Notes under the pieces: model-generated
Told to the model about the DNA's origin: nothing
What the model saw: the letters and a program-made list of their open reading frames with translations, nothing else
Database searches by the model: none
In this document: piece after piece, positions 1-8,366 of the stretch
Layout: the number at the start of each line of letters is the position of its first letter
Numbering within the stretch: position 1 is the first letter of the stretch
Program-made: the position numbers and the translations under genes
Origin: Pseudomonas uvaldensis
GTDB lineage: Bacteria > Pseudomonadota > Gammaproteobacteria > Pseudomonadales > Pseudomonadaceae
Direction: 5' to 3'
Length of the DNA stretch: 64,000 nt
NCBI RefSeq assembly: GCF_021271205.1
Contig: NZ_JAIWKS010000003.1
Span: forward strand, 434,001-498,000

Positions 1-195
1 CCCTGGGTGGAGAAAATCGCCGGCTGGATCGAAGAAGGGCGTACGCCTTATATCTTCTTGCATACCTCCGATAACCTGCTGGCGGCGAAACTCGCACAAC
101 ATTTCCACCGGCGATTGATGTCTCGATTGCCTGGCCTGCCGGCCCTGCCTGAGCTATACAGAGAGCCCGCCGCCGAGCAACTGGGTTTGCTCTGA
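1..195 (+). CDS. DUF72 family protein, C-terminal end (partial)
   Basis: The open frame enters from the left edge, so only the last 64 residues are visible. The segment reads as the end of a DUF72 (YecE-like) TIM-barrel protein: a TPYIFLHTSDN strand is followed by a helix and a short proline- and leucine-rich tail. The family's biochemical role is not established. It sits 32 bp upstream of a PEP-mutase-like gene on the same strand. The family call rests on a short piece and is moderate; the reading frame itself is clear. Confidence 0.6.
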   Translation, partial: PWVEKIAGWIEEGRTPYIFLHTSDNLLAAKLAQHFHRRLMSRLPGLPALPELYREPAAEQLGLL

Positions 196-227
196 GGCGA
201 TATCTTCTCTGCTCAGGAGCGACATTC

Positions 228-1049
228 ATGGATGCACAAACCCGTCGAGCCCAGGCGTTCAAGGCCTTGCATGAACGCGAAGGGGCCTTTGTCATTCCCA
301 ATCCGTGGGATGCCGGTTCCGCGAAAATGCTGGCAACGCTCGGTTTCGAGGCGCTGGCGACCACCAGTGCCGGTTTTGCTTTCTCCCTGGCCCGGCCCGA
401 TGGTGCCCTGGCGCTGGAGGACACGCTTGCCAATGTCCGGGCCATCGTGGCGGCCACTGACTTGCCGGTGGCGGTCGACCTGGAGAACGGCTTTGCCGAT
501 GGGCCCGAGGATTGCGCCCGCAACCTGCTTCGTGCGGCGCACGCCGGTGCGGTCGGGGGATCCATCGAAGATGCCACGGGGCGCGAAGAAAGCCCGATCT
601 ATTGCTTCGACCATGCCGTGGCGCGGATCAAGGCCGCAGCCGACGCGGTGCGCAGCCTGCCGTTTCCTTTCCTGCTGACGGCCCGCGCGGAAAACTTCCT
701 GCACGGCAATCCCGATCTGGATGACACGATTCGTCGATTGAAGGCGTTCGCCGACGCAGGTGCCGATGTGTTGTATGCCCCGGGGTTAAGCACTGCCGAG
801 CAAGTGCTCGCCGTGGTTCAGGCCGTGGCACCGAAGCCGGTCAACGTGTTGATGTCCGGGGCGCTGGACTTGACGGTTGCGCAGCTGAGCGAATTGGGCG
901 TCAAGCGTATCAGCGTCGGTTCGGCCCTGGCCCTGGCGGCGTATGGCGAATTCTTCCGCGCTGCCGAGGAAATCCAGCAGCAGGGCACGTTCACCTTTAC
1001 AAAACGCTCGATGCCGTTCAAGCAGGCCAACGAGCTGTTCAAGGGCTGA
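228..1049 (+). CDS. isocitrate lyase / PEP mutase family protein
   Basis: A 273-residue protein of the isocitrate lyase/phosphoenolpyruvate mutase superfamily, (beta/alpha)8 enzymes that make or break C-C or P-C bonds next to a carboxylate using Mg2+. Visible family signatures are an N-terminal IPNPWDAGSA motif, the metal-binding strand VDLENGF (about residues 83-89), GGSIEDA (about 110-116) and TARAENF (about 151-157). The loop lacks the KKCGH cysteine motif of true isocitrate lyases, so that activity is unlikely. An oxaloacetate- or 2-methylisocitrate-type lyase role is possible, but the substrate cannot be read from sequence. The stop is 10 bp before the next gene, suggesting co-transcription. 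Confidence 0.85.
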   Translation: MDAQTRRAQAFKALHEREGAFVIPNPWDAGSAKMLATLGFEALATTSAGFAFSLARPDGALALEDTLANVRAIVAATDLPVAVDLENGFADGPEDCARNLLRAAHAGAVGGSIEDATGREESPIYCFDHAVARIKAAADAVRSLPFPFLLTARAENFLHGNPDLDDTIRRLKAFADAGADVLYAPGLSTAEQVLAVVQAVAPKPVNVLMSGALDLTVAQLSELGVKRISVGSALALAAYGEFFRAAEEIQQQGTFTFTKRSMPFKQANELFKG

Positions 1050-1059
1050 TGATCGAGGC

Positions 1060-1764
1060 ATGGCCGTGCGGGTTCTAAAAGGTTTGCTGGTGGTGGGGCT
1101 GTTGGTGGGCGTTGCGTTATTCGCGGTATGGCGGGGTTGGCTGTCGCTGCCGCCGCAGTGGAATCCCTGGGCGCCCCTGGATGTCAACGTCCCGCCGAAC
1201 CTGCTGACCCGCTACAAGCTCATGGCCCTGCGCAACGACCCGCAGCTGTGCGACCAGGCCCTCGCGACATCCGGGTTGCGGACCGCTCGCCAGGCCGACA
1301 GTGGCGCCAAGTCTGATTGTCCGCTGACCAACGTGTTGAGGGTGCAGGGTGGCGAGGTTGCATTGAGCAGCAGCTTCCTGGCCAGTTGTCCGTTGGCGGT
1401 GGCGTTCGCCCTGTTCGAGCGCCATGCATTGCAGCCGGCGGCTATAGGTGCCTACGGGCAGAAAGTGACGCGGGTGGATCACCTGGGCAGTTTCGCCTGC
1501 CGCAACATGTACGGTCGGGAAACCGGTGCGCGCAGCCAGCATGCCACGGCCAGTGCGTTGGACATCGCTGGGTTTCGCCTGGCGAACGGTCGCACGATCA
1601 GCGTGCTCAGGGATTGGCCGAAGGACGGCAACGACGCTCGCTTCCTGCGCCAGGTACGCGACGGCGCCTGTGACATGTTCAGTGTGGTCTTGAGCCCGGA
1701 TTACAACGCGGCGCACCGCAACCATTTCCATCTGGACGTGGGGCCGTGGTGGATCTGTCGGTAG
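1060..1764 (+). CDS. extensin-like family protein (M15-like fold), membrane-anchored
   Basis: A 234-residue protein with one N-terminal hydrophobic segment (about residues 7-24), then an extensin-like C-terminal domain. This bacterial domain resembles M15 D-Ala-D-Ala metallopeptidases. The expected metal-ligand pattern is visible as SQHATASALDIA (His161, Asp168) and HRNHFHLD (His222, His224). Several cysteines (about 64, 87, 110, 147, 204, 233) suit an oxidised periplasmic domain. A role in peptidoglycan trimming is inferred from the fold and not shown for the family. I chose the ATG at 1060 because the frame continues upstream into the preceding gene, while the hydrophobic anchor starts just after this codon. 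Confidence 0.8.
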   Translation: MAVRVLKGLLVVGLLVGVALFAVWRGWLSLPPQWNPWAPLDVNVPPNLLTRYKLMALRNDPQLCDQALATSGLRTARQADSGAKSDCPLTNVLRVQGGEVALSSSFLASCPLAVAFALFERHALQPAAIGAYGQKVTRVDHLGSFACRNMYGRETGARSQHATASALDIAGFRLANGRTISVLRDWPKDGNDARFLRQVRDGACDMFSVVLSPDYNAAHRNHFHLDVGPWWICR

Positions 1765-1788
1765 AAGTATTTGTGTACAGGGCACCCG

Positions 1789-2409
1789 TCAGGCGGCGAT
1801 ACGCAGGTTCTGCAATACGATCGGGCGTGCCCAGCGGGTATCGAAATCCAGGGCTTTCTGCTGGGCCACGATTTCTTCTTCCGGGAATGGCGGGAAGGGC
1901 TTGTCCAGCAGGTCCAGTTCGAACTCGGCAATCGGCAGGTGCAGCGGGCGTGGCTGTGGAGCCGGGCCAGGTTCGGGCAGCGGTTGGCCGGCGGCGAGGA
2001 CGATCGGGCGAACCCAGTGGCTCTCGAAGTTCTGCTGTTTTTGCTGGGCGGTGATCTCTTCCGGCGGGAAGGGTGGGAACGGTTTGTCCAGCAAGTCGAG
2101 TTCGAACTCAGCGATGGGCAGGAACAACGGCTCCGGTGGTTTGACCGGGGTGTCTTTCACGTCGAGAGTGCGTTGGCTGACGATGTGATCCAGCAACTCG
2201 GCGCCGAGGGTCGGTTCAACCGCTTCATCGAGGGCGACGGGCTGATAGCTGCCAGGCGCCGGTGCGTTTTCACCCAGTTGATCGGCCAGGGCCCGGGCAA
2301 AGAAATCCTGCCACAGGTGACTGACACCGCTCAGCGCTTGGGTGTTACGCAGGCTGTAATCGCCGTAAGGGGAGATAACGCCTATCGATGTGGATTGAAT
2401 GTCTGACAT
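1789..2409 (-). CDS. hypothetical protein with two copies of a [18 protein letters not shown] module
   Basis: I do not recognise a characterised family. The 206-residue product has no signal peptide or membrane segment. Residues 1-90 are unique and include a WQDFFARAL helix. Residues 94-138 and 155-199 are two copies of one module, each running from [19 protein letters not shown] through EEI.AQQK to RPIVL, joined by a proline-rich linker. The copies differ at roughly a dozen of 45 positions, so the duplication is old and both have been kept. The gene is divergent from rsmJ, with 92 bp between start codons. Base composition matches its neighbours. No function is proposed. Confidence 0.8.
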   Translation of the reverse strand: MSDIQSTSIGVISPYGDYSLRNTQALSGVSHLWQDFFARALADQLGENAPAPGSYQPVALDEAVEPTLGAELLDHIVSQRTLDVKDTPVKPPEPLFLPIAEFELDLLDKPFPPFPPEEITAQQKQQNFESHWVRPIVLAAGQPLPEPGPAPQPRPLHLPIAEFELDLLDKPFPPFPEEEIVAQQKALDFDTRWARPIVLQNLRIAA

Positions 2410-2501
2410 TTTTTTCGGTCGACGCTCAGCTCTGGCAAAATGCCGTTCACCGTTGTTATCGGCCGTTTTTGCCGATCCTTAATTTTTTGAGTGTGTTTTC
2501 C

Positions 2502-3284
2502 ATGAGCGAGCAACCTGCGGCCTGCCGCATCCACGTCCAGGCCCTGGCCCCGGCCTTCCAGCCTCAGGCTGAGCATTGGGCCCAGCGGCTTGGGCTGCCC
2601 CTTCAGGTGGATGAGAGCGAGTTTGCCTTGCAGATCGGCGAGCAGGGGCTGCAATTGCAGCAATTGGGGCCGGATGCGCCGGGGCCGGTGCGGGTGGATT
2701 TCGTCGAGGGCGGGGCGGCTCATCGCCGGTTGTATGGCGGCGGCAGCGGGCAGATGATCGCCAAGGCGGTCGGTATCGCCCAGGGTGTACGTCCACGCGT
2801 GCTTGATGCCACGGCCGGGCTGGGCAAGGACGCCTTCGTGCTGGCCAGCCTCGGCTGTGACATGAGCCTGATCGAGCGCCAGCCACTGATCGGTGCCTTG
2901 CTGGAGGACGGGCTGGCTCGTGGGGCCGAGGATTTCGACGTGGCCCCCATTGTGGCTCGTATGCGCCTGCTCAAGGGCAATTCCATCGAGTTGATGCGTA
3001 ACTGGGAAGGCGAGCCGCCCCAGGTGATCTACCTGGACCCGATGTTTCCCCACCGTGAGAAAACCGCACTGGTGAAGAAGGAGATGCGTCTGTTCCGTCC
3101 TCTGGTGGGGGATGACACAGATGCCCCTGCATTGCTGGCGGCGGCCCTGGCCCTGGCGACCCATCGGGTGGTGGTCAAGCGCCCACGCAAGGCGCCGTGC
3201 ATCGAAGGACCTAAGCCGAGCCATGGGCTGGAGGGCAAGTCCAGTCGTTACGATATCTATCCCAAGAAGGCGCTCAAGCCCTGA
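2502..3284 (+). CDS. rsmJ: 16S rRNA (guanine1516-N2)-methyltransferase RsmJ
   Basis: RsmJ uses S-adenosylmethionine to methylate N2 of G1516 in 16S rRNA of the small ribosomal subunit. The 260-residue protein shows the SAM-binding glycine motif [11 protein letters not shown] after a variable N-terminal half, an acidic strand end (LIERQP) that would hold the SAM ribose, and the catalytic-type motif YLDPMFPHR of N2-guanine methyltransferases. The length matches the family. I chose the ATG at 2502; the frame stays open to 2388, but those residues are unlike RsmJ and overlap the promoter region shared with the divergent neighbour. A REPIN follows the stop directly. Confidence 0.93.
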   Translation: MSEQPAACRIHVQALAPAFQPQAEHWAQRLGLPLQVDESEFALQIGEQGLQLQQLGPDAPGPVRVDFVEGGAAHRRLYGGGSGQMIAKAVGIAQGVRPRVLDATAGLGKDAFVLASLGCDMSLIERQPLIGALLEDGLARGAEDFDVAPIVARMRLLKGNSIELMRNWEGEPPQVIYLDPMFPHREKTALVKKEMRLFRPLVGDDTDAPALLAAALALATHRVVVKRPRKAPCIEGPKPSHGLEGKSSRYDIYPKKALKP

Positions 3285-3373
3285 TGTGGGAGCAAAGCTT
3301 GCTCGCGATAGCGGACCAGCCAGTATGAATGTTGAATGCGAAGCTGCTATCGCGAGCAAGCTTTGCTCCCACA
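3285..3373. repeat. REPIN: two inverted REP arms
   Basis: The left arm begins TGTGGGAGCAAAGCTTGCTC and the right arm ends GCTTTGCTCCCACA, complementary around an unrelated spacer. This is the typical doublet of Pseudomonas REP sequences mobilised in trans by RAYT transposases. It starts on the base after the rsmJ stop codon, between two convergent genes, where it may also stabilise mRNA 3' ends. Confidence 0.9.
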
Positions 3374-3395
3374 GGCCCTTCCAGCCACCCAATAC

Positions 3396-4031
3396 CTAAG
3401 GGCGATAAGCCCGCATGAACAACCCCACCACTTCCCGCACATGGGCCTCGGCCGCTTCGGCGTCCAGCGGCGCGCCGCAGCCGTACAACAGCCGGAAATT
3501 CGGTGCACCCTTGATCAGGCAGAAGAAATGCTCGGCGGCATGGCGGGGTTTGTCGATGGACAGGGCGCCACTCTGGCTCATCTTGCCCAACAACCGTTCC
3601 ATGCCGCAGAGCATCCGCTGTGGACCGGCTTCGTAGAAAATCGTCGAGAGTTTCGGATCCTGGCTGCCCAGGGCCATGATCAGCCGGTGCAGATTCACCG
3701 ATTCAGCGCTGCTGATCAGTTGATGGAAGCCACGGGCGATGTTCAGCAGGACGTTTTCAATCGGCACGCCTTCAGGCCATTCGAAAAACAGCGGCGGTAC
3801 CTGCTCTTCACACTTGGCGATCACGGCAGCGGAAAACAGTGTTTCCTTGTCGTTGAAATGGCTATAGACCGTCAGCTTCGACACGCCCGCCTCGGCGGCC
3901 ACCGCGTCCATGCTGGTGCTGGCATATCCCATACTGAGAAACAGCCGTTTTGCCGCATCGAGAATGGCCTGGCGCTTGGCCAGATCCTTCGGACGGCCAG
4001 GGCCGCTGGGCGGGGAAAGATTGTTCGACAT
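3396..4031 (-). CDS. TetR-family transcriptional repressor of the adjacent RND efflux operon
   Basis: A 211-residue TetR-family protein. The N-terminal helix-turn-helix is clear: AILDAAKRLFLSMGY followed by TSMDAVAAEAGVSKLTVYSH, then FNDKETLF. The rest is the ligand-binding helical domain. It is divergent from the membrane-fusion/RND pair with a 93-bp intergenic region that carries two similar partial palindromes, one over the operon's -10 box. This is the arrangement of mexL-mexJK in P. aeruginosa, where MexL represses mexJK, and rsmJ and plsB flank that locus too. Equivalence to MexL is inferred from context. The inducer is unknown. Confidence 0.88.
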   Translation of the reverse strand: MSNNLSPPSGPGRPKDLAKRQAILDAAKRLFLSMGYASTSMDAVAAEAGVSKLTVYSHFNDKETLFSAAVIAKCEEQVPPLFFEWPEGVPIENVLLNIARGFHQLISSAESVNLHRLIMALGSQDPKLSTIFYEAGPQRMLCGMERLLGKMSQSGALSIDKPRHAAEHFFCLIKGAPNFRLLYGCGAPLDAEAAEAHVREVVGLFMRAYRP

Positions 4032-4047
4032 TCTTCGCTTTAATACT

Positions 4048-4090
4048 GGACTGGTGAGTTTGCTATTAATAACATACTCGCCAGTATAAT
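4048..4090 (+). promoter_or_regulatory. Efflux operon promoter with twin TetR-type operators
   Basis: A perfect -10 hexamer TATAAT lies at 4085-4090; no good -35 is visible. The sequence ATACTCGCCAGTAT (4074-4087) is an ATACT-N4-AGTAT palindrome overlapping it. A second copy with the core ACTGGTGAGT (4051-4059 region) matches the reverse complement of the first at nine of ten core bases. Centre spacing is about 26 bp. A regulator bound here would block the pump promoter and probably its own. Confidence 0.7.
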
Positions 4091-4124
4091 TATTCCAAGC
4101 ACCCTTAGCGAAAGGTCTCTCGTC

Positions 4125-5225
4125 ATGTTCCGCTATGCGTCGTCCCTCGCCCTACCAGTCAGCCTGGTTTTTTTATTGTCTGCGTGTGGCCATGACGAGC
4201 CGGTGTCCGTCGCCGTGCGCCCCGCCATGGTGGTCAAACCGGAGCCTTCGGCTCAGGCGACGCAAAGCTATCCCGGCGAAGTGCGGGCTCGTTTCGAGCC
4301 GGACCTGGCGTTTCGCATCGGCGGTAAAGTGAGCCGACGACTGGTCGAAGAAGGCCAGCGGGTCAAGGCCAATCAACCGCTGGCCGAACTGGACCCCCAG
4401 GATGTGCGCCTGCAACTGGAAGCTACCCGGGCCCAGGTCGCCGCCGCCGAGGCTAATCTCAACCTGGTGCGTGCTGAACGTGACCGCTACAAGACCTTGC
4501 TGGATCGGCAGATGGTCAGTCGCTCGCAGTACGACAACGCCGAAAATCTCTACCGTTCCGGCGCTGCCCGGCTCAAGCAGATCCAGGCCGAATTCGACGT
4601 CGCCAACAACCAGGCCAGCTATTCGGTCCTGCGCGCGCCCCAGGATGGTGTGGTGGCGCGGCGTTCGGTGGAAGTCGGACAGGTGGTGTCGGCCGGGCAG
4701 ACCGTCTTCACCCTGGCCACCGATGGCGAACGTGAAGTGCTGATCAGCCTGCCGGAACAGAGTTTCGGTCGGTTCAAGATTGGTCAGCCTGTCTCGGTGG
4801 AGCTGTGGAGTCAGCCCGATCAGCGCTTCAGTGGGCATATTCGAGAACTCTCGCCGGCAGCGGACCCCAAATCCCGAACGTTCGCTGCTCGCGTAGCGTT
4901 CACGTCGGGCAGCGTTCCGGCTGAGCTGGGCCAGAGTGCGCGGGTGTTTATCCAGGCCGCGGACAAGGTGCCACTGTCGGTTCCACTTTCGGCGCTCACC
5001 GCCGAGAACGGCGCGACCTATGTCTGGGTGGTCAACCCCGACAACACGCTGAAAAAAGTCCCGGTGCGCGTTGGCGCCTTCGGCGAAAAGACCGTGCCGG
5101 TGCTTGAAGGCCTGAACCCCAATGATTGGGTGGTGGCGGCCGGCGTGCATGTGCTCCTCGACGGCCAGCAGGTACGGCCGGTGGATCGCTCCAACCGCGT
5201 GGTCAATCTGGCGGCCAAGGAGTAA
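4125..5225 (+). CDS. RND efflux periplasmic adaptor subunit (MexJ-like lipoprotein)
   Basis: A 366-residue membrane-fusion protein that links the inner-membrane pump to an outer-membrane channel. It has a lipoprotein signal peptide with lipobox LSAC (Cys21), a lipoyl/barrel-sandwich half (RIGGKVSRRLVEEGQRV), a coiled-coil hairpin (about residues 95-155, heptad-like EATRAQVAAAEANL and QYDNAENLYRSG), the second lipoyl half (LRAPQDGVVARR) and beta-barrel and membrane-proximal domains. The gene ends 5 bp before the pump gene start, and its last codons hold that gene's AAGGAG ribosome-binding site. Synteny with rsmJ, tetR and plsB points to MexJ. No outer-membrane channel gene lies nearby, so the pump must borrow one. 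Confidence 0.9.
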   Translation: MFRYASSLALPVSLVFLLSACGHDEPVSVAVRPAMVVKPEPSAQATQSYPGEVRARFEPDLAFRIGGKVSRRLVEEGQRVKANQPLAELDPQDVRLQLEATRAQVAAAEANLNLVRAERDRYKTLLDRQMVSRSQYDNAENLYRSGAARLKQIQAEFDVANNQASYSVLRAPQDGVVARRSVEVGQVVSAGQTVFTLATDGEREVLISLPEQSFGRFKIGQPVSVELWSQPDQRFSGHIRELSPAADPKSRTFAARVAFTSGSVPAELGQSARVFIQAADKVPLSVPLSALTAENGATYVWVVNPDNTLKKVPVRVGAFGEKTVPVLEGLNPNDWVVAAGVHVLLDGQQVRPVDRSNRVVNLAAKE

Positions 5226-5230
5226 TCCCG

Positions 5231-8200
5231 ATGGGTTTCAATCTTTCCGAATGGGCGCTGCGTAACCGCCAGATCGTACTGTTCCTGATGCTGTTGCTGG
5301 CTATCGTTGGTGCCCTTTCCTACACCAAGTTGGGCCAGAGTGAAGACCCGCCGTTTACCTTCAAGGCCATGGTCATCCGCACCAACTGGCCGGGCGCCAC
5401 GGCCGAGGAAGTGTCCCGTCAGGTGACCGAGCGCATCGAAAAGAAGCTGATGGAAACCGGCGACTACGAGCGCATCGTTTCTTTCTCCCGCCCGGGCGAA
5501 TCCCAGGTAACGTTCATGGCCCGCGACTCGCTGCATTCCGCGCAGATCCCCGAGCTGTGGTACCAGATCCGCAAGAAGGTCAGCGACATTCGCCATACCT
5601 TGCCGCCGGGCATTCAGGGACCGTTCTTCAACGACGAGTTCGGGACCACCTTCGGCAATATCTACGCCCTGACCGGCGACGGCTTCGACTACGGCGTGCT
5701 CAAGGACTACGCCGACCGCGTGCAGATCCAATTGCAACGGGTCAAAGACGTGGGCAAGGTCGAGCTGATCGGCCTGCAGGACGAGAAGATCTGGATCGAG
5801 CTGTCAAACGTGAAGCTGGCGACTCTGGGCTTGCCTTTGGCAGCCGTTCAGCAGGCCCTCGAAGAACAGAATGCGGTGTCCACCGCCGGCTTCTTCGAAA
5901 CGGGCACGGAACGGTTGCAACTGCGCGTATCGGGGAATTTCCAGACGGTAGAAGAGATCCGTCGCTTTCCGATCCGGGTCGGCGACCGTACGTTCCGTAT
6001 CGACGATGTGGCGGATGTGCGTCGTGGATTCAACGATCCACCCGCGCCACGCATGCGTTTCATGGGCGAAGACGCCATCGGCCTGGCCGTGGCCATGAAG
6101 GAAGGTGGCGACATCCTGATCCTGGGCAAGGCCCTGGAGGCCGAGTTCGCTCGAATCCAGAACAATCTCCCGGCCGGCATGCAGCTGCGCAAGGTGTCTG
6201 ACCAGCCGGCGGCCGTGAAGACAGGCGTCGGCGAGTTCGTCCGGGTGCTGGTGGAAGCATTGGTCATCGTGTTGCTGGTGAGCTTCTTCTCCCTGGGGCT
6301 GCGCACCGGGATGGTGGTGGCCCTGGCGATTCCGCTGGTGCTGGCGATGACTTTCGCAGCGATGTATTACCTGGGGATCGGCCTGCACAAGATTTCCCTG
6401 GGCGCGTTGGTCTTGGCGCTGGGGCTGCTGGTGGACGATGCCATCATTGCAGTCGAGATGATGGCAATCAAAATGGAGCAGGGCTTCGACCGGATCAAGG
6501 CCGCCAGCTTCGCCTGGACCAGCACGGCGTTCCCGATGCTCACCGGTACGCTGATCACGGCGGCGGGCTTCCTGCCGATCGCCACGGCGCAATCGGGCAC
6601 CGGCGAATACACCCGTTCGATCTTCCAGGTCGTGACCCTCGCGCTGGTAGCGTCCTGGGTGGCGGCGGTGGTGTTCGTGCCTTACTTGGGGGAAAAACTC
6701 CTGCCGGACCTGGCGAAAATTCATGCGGCCAAGCACGGCACCGGTGACGGGCATCCGGACCCTTACGCCACCCCGTTCTACCAGCGTGTCCGGAGACTGG
6801 TGGAGTGGTGCGTACGGCGACGCAAAACCGTGATCATGTTGACTGTGCTGCTGTTCTTGGGCTCGGTGGTGCTGTTCCGTTTCGTTCCGCAGCAGTTCTT
6901 CCCGGCGTCGGGCCGGCTGGAGCTTATGGTGGACCTGAAGCTTGAGGAGGGTGCCTCCCTGAGCAACACCGCCGAGCAGGTCAAGCGCCTTGAAGCCATG
7001 CTCAAGGACCATCCGGGCATCGACAATTATGTGGCCTATGTCGGTACTGGTTCACCGCGCTTCTACTTGCCGCTGGATCAACAGTTACCGGCGTCGAGCT
7101 TCGCCCAATTCGTGGTGCTGGCCAAGACCATCGAGGACCGTGAGCCGTTGCGCAGTTGGCTGATCACCACGCTGAACGAGCAATTCCCGACCCTGCGCTC
7201 ACGGGTCACGCGCCTGGAGAACGGACCGCCGGTGGGTTACCCGGTGCAGTTCCGGGTCACCGGCGAACATATCGAGCAGGTCCGCGCCCTGGCACGCAAA
7301 GTGGCGACGAAGGTTCGCGAGAATCCCTATGTGGCCAATGTGCATCTGGATTGGGAAGAACCGAGCAAGGTCGTGTACCTGAATATCGATCAAGAGCGTG
7401 CCCGGGCCTTGGGTGTGAGCACCGTCGACTTGTCGAAATTCCTGCAAAGCTCCCTCATCGGCTCCAGCGTCAGCCAGTACCGGGAAGACAACGAGCTGAT
7501 CGAGATCCTGCTGCGTGGCACCGTGCACGAACGCACCGAACTGTCGCTGCTGCCAAGCCTGGCGGTGCCCACCGAGAATGGCGCCAGCGTGGCGCTGTCG
7601 CAGATCGCAACGTTGGAGTACGGCTTCGAAGAAGGTGTGATCTGGCACCGCAACCGGCTACCGAGCGTGACCGTGCGGGCCGATATCTACGGCAAGGAGC
7701 AGCCGGCGACGCTGGTGCAGCAGATCTTCCCGACACTGGAACCGATTCAGGCCGAATTGCCGGACGGCTATTTGCTGGAGGTCGGGGGCACGGTCGAGGA
7801 CTCGACCCGTGGCCAGAAATCGGTGAACGCCGGTGTACCGCTGTTCATCGTGGTGGTGTTGACGCTGCTGATGTTGCAACTGCGCAGTTTCTCGCGTACG
7901 GCCATGGTCTTTCTCACGGCGCCCCTGGGGCTGATCGGCGTGACGCTGTTTTTGCTGGTATTCCGCCAGCCGTTCGGCTTCGTCGCCATGCTGGGCACCA
8001 TTGCGCTGTCGGGGATGATCATGCGCAACTCGGTGATCCTGGTGGATCAGATCGAACAGGACATCGAGGCCGGCCTCACGCCGTGGCAGGCGATCATCGA
8101 AGCCACGGTGCGTCGCTTCCGGCCTATCGTGCTTACCGCACTGGCGGCCGTACTGGCGATGATCCCGCTGTCACGCAGCCTGTTCTTCGGCCCGATGGCC

Positions 8201-8296
8201 GTGGCAATCATGGGCGGGCTGATTGTGGCGACGGCGTTGACGCTGCTGTTCCTGCCAGCGTTGTATGCGGCGTGGTTCAGGGTCAAGAAAACCTGA
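5231..8296 (+). CDS. RND multidrug efflux transporter permease (MexK-like)
   Basis: A 1021-residue inner-membrane proton/drug antiporter of the HAE-1 RND family, close in length to MexK. It shows TM1 (NRQIVLFLMLLLAIVGALSY), a first large periplasmic loop with porter subdomains, TM2-6 from about residue 335, the proton-relay pair Asp402-Asp403 in GLLVDDAIIAVE, a second periplasmic loop (about 555-865), and TM8-12 with the GMIMRNSVILVDQIE motif. I use the ATG at 5231, preceded by AAGGAG with 8-bp spacing; an upstream extension would run through the adaptor gene. MexJK of P. aeruginosa exports triclosan and erythromycin; the substrates here are not readable. Confidence 0.93.
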   Translation: MGFNLSEWALRNRQIVLFLMLLLAIVGALSYTKLGQSEDPPFTFKAMVIRTNWPGATAEEVSRQVTERIEKKLMETGDYERIVSFSRPGESQVTFMARDSLHSAQIPELWYQIRKKVSDIRHTLPPGIQGPFFNDEFGTTFGNIYALTGDGFDYGVLKDYADRVQIQLQRVKDVGKVELIGLQDEKIWIELSNVKLATLGLPLAAVQQALEEQNAVSTAGFFETGTERLQLRVSGNFQTVEEIRRFPIRVGDRTFRIDDVADVRRGFNDPPAPRMRFMGEDAIGLAVAMKEGGDILILGKALEAEFARIQNNLPAGMQLRKVSDQPAAVKTGVGEFVRVLVEALVIVLLVSFFSLGLRTGMVVALAIPLVLAMTFAAMYYLGIGLHKISLGALVLALGLLVDDAIIAVEMMAIKMEQGFDRIKAASFAWTSTAFPMLTGTLITAAGFLPIATAQSGTGEYTRSIFQVVTLALVASWVAAVVFVPYLGEKLLPDLAKIHAAKHGTGDGHPDPYATPFYQRVRRLVEWCVRRRKTVIMLTVLLFLGSVVLFRFVPQQFFPASGRLELMVDLKLEEGASLSNTAEQVKRLEAMLKDHPGIDNYVAYVGTGSPRFYLPLDQQLPASSFAQFVVLAKTIEDREPLRSWLITTLNEQFPTLRSRVTRLENGPPVGYPVQFRVTGEHIEQVRALARKVATKVRENPYVANVHLDWEEPSKVVYLNIDQERARALGVSTVDLSKFLQSSLIGSSVSQYREDNELIEILLRGTVHERTELSLLPSLAVPTENGASVALSQIATLEYGFEEGVIWHRNRLPSVTVRADIYGKEQPATLVQQIFPTLEPIQAELPDGYLLEVGGTVEDSTRGQKSVNAGVPLFIVVVLTLLMLQLRSFSRTAMVFLTAPLGLIGVTLFLLVFRQPFGFVAMLGTIALSGMIMRNSVILVDQIEQDIEAGLTPWQAIIEATVRRFRPIVLTALAAVLAMIPLSRSLFFGPMAVAIMGGLIVATALTLLFLPALYAAWFRVKKT

Positions 8297-8324
8297 CTGC
8301 AGTTCTCTGACCGCCAAAAAACAA

Positions 8325-8348
8325 TGTGGGAGCGAGCCTGCTCCCACA
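8325..8348. repeat. Solitary REP-type hairpin
   Basis: TGTGGGAGC, a six-base loop, then GCTCCCACA: the outer tips of a REPIN with the middle lost. It lies between the convergent efflux operon and the DUF4197 gene. It has no T-run, so it is at best a weak terminator. Confidence 0.75.
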
Positions 8349-8366
8349 GGTGTTTTGTGCTAGGTG

